A stretch of DNA of 9,672 bases. It comes from Lachnospiraceae bacterium UBA3641. Lineage in GTDB: Bacteria > Bacillota > Clostridia > Lachnospirales > Lachnospiraceae. Position numbers and translations under genes: made by a program. The notes under the pieces are model-generated. The model worked only from the letters and a program-made list of their open reading frames with translations. It ran no database searches and was not told the origin of the DNA. This document shows positions 6,317-9,672 of the stretch, one piece after another. Numbering within the stretch: position 1 is the stretch's first letter; each line of letters starts with the position of its first letter. The DNA lies in NCBI GenBank assembly GCA_002373875.1, contig DFKQ01000092.1:1-9672 (forward strand), read 5' to 3'.

Positions 6317-7526
6317 ACTTACTCTGCATAAGATACTTCATCCCGTCCTTAAGTCCGTCAACCGTAAGCCGGTTCATCCTGAACAAGCCCTTGACAGCCG
6401 TCTCCGCTTCCCGCCAGGGAGCATTTCCCGGAGCCATCTTGGGATTAAGCCATATTATCCTCTTGAAGTTCTTCTTCATGAGCCTTAACCATTCGTAACC
6501 TGACAGGCCGTCATTCGGTCCCCTGTAATTGCCGGTTTCGGAATACAGCTCCTCCGGAGCCATGGCTGCATCCCCGACTATTATTACCTTGTAATCACTG
6601 TCAAGGTTCTTGAATATCCACTCGGTCTCGATCCAGTCACCGAACTCACACTCGGGTGTATTATACAGCCGCGCATAAATGCAGTTGTGGAAATAATAGG
6701 TCTTTACATCCTTGAAATGATTCGACTTGTTAACTGATTGGAACAGTTCATTGAGCAGGGTCGAATACGGTATCATGGTACCGCCCGAGTCCATAAGAAG
6801 AAGTAGCTTGACCGTATTCTTCCTTGGCCGTGCGAACTCAAGCTGCAGACAGCCGCCGTTATTGCAGGTCTTATTTATGGTTTCATCTATGTCAAGTTCA
6901 CTCTTTGGTACGTCAAGCCTTGTGGAGAACTGCCTTAACTTCCTGAGAGCCACCTGGAACTGCCTGTTATCAAGCACCCTGTCGTTTCGAAAATCCCTGA
7001 ACTTACGCTCCCCGATCACCTGAAATGCCGACTGATAGCCGGTCGTTCCGCCTATCCTTACACCGCCCATATGACCGCCCAGGTTCCCGAAGGAGGAATT
7101 CCCCATCGTACCGATCCACTGGTTGCCGCCATTGTGCTCGCTCTCCTGATCCTTCTGACGTTCCCTGAACTTCTCAAGAACCTCTTCCTTCGTCTCCTCG
7201 ATCCTGTTGACCTCGCCGTCTATAAGCTTCTTCATCATCTCCTGCTCGGCATTCTGCGCAAAATCTGACTTATCAAGCCATCTCTTCATCTGATCCGATA
7301 CATCCTCGGGTTCCATATGTATGCCCTTGAAGTAATCGTTAAACAGCATATCGTATTTATCGAATTCATTCTCATTCTTACACAGGATCATCCTTGAGAT
7401 ATAATAGAATTCCGTAAGACTTGCATGAGTAAGTCCCTTATCGATCGCGTCGATAAGGGTAAGCCACTCCGAAAGTGATATATCCATTTCATGATCCCTA
7501 AGGAAAAAGAAGTAGTCGGTGAACAT
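6315..7526 (-). CDS. CoxE-like vWA-domain protein (COG3825 type), partner of the MoxR ATPase
   Basis: A 403-aa cytosolic protein of the VWA_CoxE family; no signal peptide or membrane segment is seen. The N-terminal helical part (1-70, ending DYFKGI) matches the opening typical of this family. A charged helical stretch (90-130) and a Gly-rich linker (132-163, containing QWIGTMG and GGVRIGG) follow, then a KFRDFRNDRVLDNRQF segment at 175-190 that is a family hallmark. The C-terminal vWA domain has the metal-site core MDSGGT (245-250) and GDAAMAP (318-324). DxGGS/T in place of classic DxSxS is usual in this family as I recall it. These proteins are encoded beside MoxR AAA+ ATPases, and the pair is thought to remodel or insert metal into target proteins. 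The target here is unknown. The gene starts 2 nt after the moxR stop, with GAGGAGA (7538-7544) inside the last moxR codons, so expression is coupled. Confidence 0.9.
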   Translation of the reverse strand: MFTDYFFFLRDHEMDISLSEWLTLIDAIDKGLTHASLTEFYYISRMILCKNENEFDKYDMLFNDYFKGIHMEPEDVSDQMKRWLDKSDFAQNAEQEMMKKLIDGEVNRIEETKEEVLEKFRERQKDQESEHNGGNQWIGTMGNSSFGNLGGHMGGVRIGGTTGYQSAFQVIGERKFRDFRNDRVLDNRQFQVALRKLRQFSTRLDVPKSELDIDETINKTCNNGGCLQLEFARPRKNTVKLLLLMDSGGTMIPYSTLLNELFQSVNKSNHFKDVKTYYFHNCIYARLYNTPECEFGDWIETEWIFKNLDSDYKVIIVGDAAMAPEELYSETGNYRGPNDGLSGYEWLRLMKKNFKRIIWLNPKMAPGNAPWREAETAVKGLFRMNRLTVDGLKDGMKYLMQSK

Positions 7527-7528
7527 GC

Positions 7529-8350
7529 TTACACATTTCTCCTCTTTACTGCCTCAAGATCTTCATCCTTCTTGACAACTGTCCCTATAAACGGCAATTC
7601 GGCACATATCTTCTCGGTAGGTATGCCTCCAAGCTGCAGGGCCCTTATCCAGTCGATAAGCTCCGATGTGCTCGGTTTCTTCTTGACATCACGCAGCTCC
7701 CTTATCTCATAAAATGCCTTGAGGGCTTCCTTAAGAAGATTCTCGTCAAGTTCATCGAAATGGGTCCTTACTATCTCACTCATAAGCTCCTTGTCCGGGA
7801 AAGCGATATAGTGGAAAATACACCTTCTTAAGAAAGCATCCGGAAGCTCCTTCTCGGCATTGGATGTGATTATAACTATGGGACGATGCTTCGCCTTTAT
7901 CGTCTCCTTGGTCTCGTGGATATAGAATTCCATCCGGTCAAGTTCCCACAGCAGGTCATTGGGGAACTCAAGATCTGCCTTGTCGATCTCATCTATCAGA
8001 AGAACCACCTGGTCATCGGCACTAAAGGCTTCCCCCAGCTTACCCAGTTTGATATACCTGCTTATATCATCAACGCCTTCCTCACCAAACTGACCGTCGT
8101 AGAGTCGCTGTATCGTATCATATACATATAATCCGTCCTGGGCTTTGGTGGTTGACTTGATATTCCATATGATAAGCTTCATGCCCAGCGACTCTGCTAT
8201 GGCCTGTGCAAGCATAGTCTTACCTGTACCGGGCTCACCCTTTATAAGAAGGGGTTTCTTAAGCATCCTCGCAACATTGACTGCCGACATCAGCTCCTGT
8301 GAAGCGACATATGTGGCTGTAGACTTGAATCCGTCTTTATTTATGTCCAT
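7529..8350 (-). CDS. MoxR-family AAA+ ATPase (273 aa)
   Basis: A cytosolic AAA+ ATPase of the MoxR class, expected to form a ring and act with the vWA protein encoded just downstream. Seen in order: YVASQELM near the N-terminus, Walker A GEPGTGKT (38-45), an IKSTTKAQDGLYVYD segment (64-78) characteristic of the branch paired with COG3825 proteins, Walker B LLIDEID (117-123), FPNDLLWELDRMEFYI (129-144), sensor 1 TSNAE (162-166), the Arg pair in FLRRC (175-176) and the sensor-2 region KPSTSELIDW (225-234). All catalytic motifs look intact and the length fits the family. I chose ATG at 8348-8350 because GGAG lies 7 nt before it. The in-frame TTG at 8390-8392 would add 14 residues but has no ribosome site and no family support. 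It is the first gene of the minus-strand run, behind a good promoter. The substrate is unknown. Confidence 0.93.
   Translation of the reverse strand: MDINKDGFKSTATYVASQELMSAVNVARMLKKPLLIKGEPGTGKTMLAQAIAESLGMKLIIWNIKSTTKAQDGLYVYDTIQRLYDGQFGEEGVDDISRYIKLGKLGEAFSADDQVVLLIDEIDKADLEFPNDLLWELDRMEFYIHETKETIKAKHRPIVIITSNAEKELPDAFLRRCIFHYIAFPDKELMSEIVRTHFDELDENLLKEALKAFYEIRELRDVKKKPSTSELIDWIRALQLGGIPTEKICAELPFIGTVVKKDEDLEAVKRRNV
7538..7544 (-). promoter_or_regulatory. Ribosome binding site of the vWA gene
   Basis: The minus strand reads GAGGAGA, 11 nt before the ATG at 7524-7526, embedded in the last codons of the moxR gene. The moxR stop and vWA start are only 2 nt apart, so the two proteins are probably made in a coupled ratio. 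Confidence 0.6.
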
Positions 8351-8357
8351 AGTTATT

Positions 8358-8361
8358 CTCC
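8358..8361 (-). promoter_or_regulatory. Ribosome binding site that fixes the moxR start
   Basis: The minus strand reads TTGGAGAA with GGAG 7 nt before ATG 8348-8350. This favours the 273-aa product over a 287-aa one starting at an upstream TTG. Confidence 0.65.
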
Positions 8362-8409
8362 AATTCCATATTGTATTGCTTTTTCGGTTCAAAGCACTAA
8401 ACTAAATCG

Positions 8410-8438
8410 TTGCCAATACTCCTTTTCTATGATAAGAT
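8410..8438 (+). promoter_or_regulatory. Possible sigma-A promoter for metF, overlapping the divergent promoter
   Basis: On the plus strand, TTGCCA (8410-8415) and TAAGAT (8433-8438) are spaced by 17 nt. The predicted start is near 8445, giving a leader of about 73 nt before metF. The -10 is imperfect (4 of 6). It shares bases with the -10 of the opposite promoter, so the two would compete for polymerase. Confidence 0.35.
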
Positions 8439-8457
8439 ATTTGAGCTGCAAAATCAA
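8429..8457 (-). promoter_or_regulatory. Predicted sigma-A promoter for the moxR-led gene run
   Basis: On the minus strand, TTGATT (8452-8457) and TATCAT (8429-8434) are separated by exactly 17 nt. The predicted start near 8422 gives a leader of about 70 nt. It is the only good candidate upstream of the minus-strand run. The match is by eye to the consensus, without experimental support. Confidence 0.5.
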
Positions 8458-8464
8458 CAATTTG

Positions 8465-8510
8465 TCTTCCCCCTATGGCGGAAGATGTCAGCAAGGCTGA
8501 CAGATGAGGG
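8465..8510 (+). promoter_or_regulatory. Structured metF leader: two abutting hairpins and possible SD-pairing loop
   Basis: Hairpin A pairs TCTTCC (8465-8470) with GGAAGA (8480-8485) around a 9-nt C-rich loop. Hairpin B begins at the very next base and pairs TGTCAGC (8486-8492) with GCTGACA (8496-8502) around AAG. The loop of A contains CCCT (8471-8474), complementary to AGGG (8507-8510) in the metF ribosome site, so a pseudoknot hiding that site is possible. No known SAM or folate riboswitch consensus was recognised. Hairpin B, as a perfect 7-3-7 palindrome, could instead be a DNA operator. The complementarity is seen; function is inference. Confidence 0.4.
8506..8510 (+). promoter_or_regulatory. 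Ribosome binding site of metF
   Basis: GAGGG, 7 nt before the ATG at 8518-8520 and 3 nt after hairpin B. It fixes the metF start and is the segment that the upstream C-rich loop could mask. Confidence 0.6.
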
Positions 8511-8517
8511 CGAATAA

Positions 8518-9378
8518 ATGATCAAGGATATATTCAAAAACAAACCCTGCACTCTCTCCTTCGAGGTGTTTCCTCCCAAAAAAGACGATGAATTTGAGGG
8601 TGTTTTCAAAACGATAGATGAACTGGCCGGGCTTAAGCCGGACTTTATAAGCGTAACCTATGGGGCCGGAGGCAGCAATTCCAAAAAAACCCTGGAGGTT
8701 GCTTCATATATCCAGAATGAGAAGCATATAGAAGCCCTCTGTCACATGACGTGTGTCGGATATACAAGGGCCGATCTCGATAAGACTCTCGGTGACTTCG
8801 GCTCGTCATCCCTTTATAATATGCTGGCGCTTCGCGGTGACAGGCCCCAGTCAATGACCGATGAGGTCTTTAACAACAGGGAATTTATGTATGCAAGTGA
8901 AATGGTCAGATATTTAAGGGATAAATCAGGAGATTCAGTGACTATCGGCGGTGCCTGCTATCCCGAGAAGCATCCCGAAAGCGGCAGCCTTGAGGACGAT
9001 ATAAAACATCTTAAGATGAAGGTGGATGCCGGTCTTGACTTCATGACCACCCAGATGTGCTTTTCCAATGATATCTTCTACAGGTATTTTAACCTGCTTG
9101 AGAAAAACGGCATAGATATTCCCGTAACCTGCGGTATAATGCCAATCACAAGGGCTGGGCAGCTTGGCCGCTCCGTAACCCTCTCCGGCTCTTCCGTACC
9201 CAAGGAGCTTTCCGACATCATAGCCCTCCACGGCGAGGATCCCGATGAAATGTTTAAATACGGAACGCAATACGCCGCCTATCAGATACGAAACCTCATG
9301 ACACACGGCGTACGCGGAATACATATATATGCTATGAACAATTCCGGGACGGTAAAGGCCATCCTGGAACAGGTTTAG
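8518..9378 (+). CDS. metF: Methylenetetrahydrofolate reductase (286 aa)
   Basis: A FAD-dependent cytosolic enzyme that reduces 5,10-methylene-THF to 5-methyl-THF, the methyl donor for methionine synthesis. Visible family motifs: SFEVFPPK (14-21) with catalytic Glu16, SVTYGAGGS (45-53), LALRGD (103-108) with the Asp that interacts with folate and flavin, GGACYPEKHPE (144-154), TTQMCF (177-182) with the substrate-binding Gln, GIMPI (206-210) and GIHIYAMN (267-274). The length fits the single-domain bacterial type of about 290 aa, with no regulatory extension and no break. Some anaerobes run MTHFR with ferredoxin or an added MetV subunit, but no such partner is visible here. It is monocistronic within the window, divergent from the moxR run and convergent with the adenylation gene 6 nt away. 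The structured leader suggests post-transcriptional control. Confidence 0.95.
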   Translation: MIKDIFKNKPCTLSFEVFPPKKDDEFEGVFKTIDELAGLKPDFISVTYGAGGSNSKKTLEVASYIQNEKHIEALCHMTCVGYTRADLDKTLGDFGSSSLYNMLALRGDRPQSMTDEVFNNREFMYASEMVRYLRDKSGDSVTIGGACYPEKHPESGSLEDDIKHLKMKVDAGLDFMTTQMCFSNDIFYRYFNLLEKNGIDIPVTCGIMPITRAGQLGRSVTLSGSSVPKELSDIIALHGEDPDEMFKYGTQYAAYQIRNLMTHGVRGIHIYAMNNSGTVKAILEQV

Positions 9379-9384
9379 TTATTA

Positions 9385-9672
9385 TCAGATCATGCCCTTA
9401 AGCTTCACACGGTCAACCTTACCGTTATGGAGCATGGGCATCTCTTCAAGTCTGTGAAGAACATTGGGCAGCATATAACGCTGCAGGCGCTTCTTAAGCT
9501 CTTCCATGATCGATATATCATCATAGTTATCGGACTCATAGAAGAGGACTATCTTCTGCTTCTCCTGCTCAAAGAGGCAGCATGCATTCTTCATGTTGGG
9601 AAGGGCCATTACAGCGGTCTCGATCTCACCAAGCTCTATACGGTGCCCCATGTGTTTGATCTGGAAGTCCTT
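9385..9672 (-). CDS. C-terminal end of an adenylation-domain protein (DltA/NRPS-like), runs off right edge
   Basis: The reading frame is open to the window edge and gives the last 95 residues of an acyl-adenylate-forming enzyme of the ANL superfamily. Seen: the A8 core DFQIKHMGHRIELGEIE at the very start, which is the hinge of the mobile C-terminal subdomain, and the A10 motif NGKVDR near the end with the conserved Lys that contacts the adenylate. The protein stops soon after A10, so no carrier-protein domain follows. This fits a stand-alone adenylating ligase such as D-alanine:carrier protein ligase (DltA), or the end of an amino-acid adenylation protein. The substrate pocket lies outside the window, so specificity cannot be read. 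The Met at 9649-9651 is internal to A8 and is not a start. The stop is 6 nt from the metF stop, in convergent orientation. Confidence 0.85.
   Translation of the reverse strand, partial: KDFQIKHMGHRIELGEIETAVMALPNMKNACCLFEQEKQKIVLFYESDNYDDISIMEELKKRLQRYMLPNVLHRLEEMPMLHNGKVDRVKLKGMI

Noticed and set aside
6780..6800. vWA metal site reading DSGGT in place of DxSxS, first considered as degeneration.
   Set aside because: DxGGS/T is what I recall as usual for the CoxE-like COG3825 family, and the GDAAMAP segment is intact, so it is not notable.
8336..8368. Short upstream reading frame starting ATG at 8366-8368 and overlapping the moxR start (about 10 codons).
   Set aside because: There is no ribosome site before its ATG and no recognisable leader-peptide pattern such as a run of one amino acid.
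8351..8392. N-terminal extension of the MoxR protein from a TTG at 8390-8392.
   Set aside because: There is no ribosome site before the TTG, the added residues do not resemble the family, and the ATG at 8348-8350 has GGAG at ideal spacing.
8445..8517. SAM (S-box) or tetrahydrofolate riboswitch upstream of metF.
   Set aside because: The leader is only about 73 nt and shows none of the conserved core segments of those riboswitches that I know.
9385..9651. Stand-alone small protein starting at the Met encoded at 9649-9651.
   Set aside because: The frame stays open to the edge, and the residues before this Met complete the A8 motif of adenylation enzymes, so the Met is internal.

Overview
The window reads as chromosome from a Bacillota bacterium, most likely a Lachnospiraceae member of the Butyrivibrio/Roseburia type. 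That placement is inference, based on protein style: large hybrid histidine kinases with extra receiver-like domains, a COG3825-type vWA protein behind a MoxR ATPase, Gram-positive-strength Shine-Dalgarno sequences and tight gene packing. No rRNA, tRNA, transposase, integrase, CRISPR array or origin is visible, and no gene-free stretch exceeds about 170 bases.

Left and centre (1-8350, all minus strand): one long co-directional run. In transcription order it is a MoxR-type AAA+ ATPase (8350-7529), a CoxE-like vWA protein (7526-6315), a response regulator with an HD-GYP-type output (6234-5179), a six-TM hybrid histidine kinase of 704 aa (5163-3049), a second six-TM hybrid kinase of 930 aa with a C-terminal Hpt domain (3040-248), and the N-terminal part of a purine nucleoside phosphorylase that runs off the left edge (248-1). 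Spacing is 2, 80, 15 and 8 nt, then a 1-nt stop/start overlap (TGATG). A plausible sigma-A promoter lies at 8429-8457, so this may be a single operon. The 80-nt gap, which holds what looks like a degenerate intergenic repeat, is the only likely break.

Right (8351-9672): a 167-bp divergent intergenic region with back-to-back promoters whose -10 boxes appear to overlap, then metF (methylenetetrahydrofolate reductase) on the plus strand with a structured leader. Converging on metF with only 6 nt between stop codons is the C-terminal end of an adenylation-domain (DltA/NRPS-like) protein that enters from the right edge.

How the genes may work together: the MoxR and vWA proteins form a known two-protein module, an AAA+ remodeller with a metal-dependent adhesion-type partner. 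The next three genes have every part needed for a phosphorelay. The 704-aa kinase has intact H, N and G boxes and a receiver but no Hpt. The 930-aa protein has a poorly conserved ATP-binding domain but carries receiver and Hpt. The REC-HD-GYP protein is a plausible terminal acceptor, but one of its predicted metal-binding Asp residues is Asn. The most interesting reading is a membrane-sensed phosphorelay, part of it possibly a pseudokinase scaffold, ending in a degenerate HD-GYP protein and co-transcribed with a MoxR/vWA remodelling pair. This is inference from gene order and motifs.
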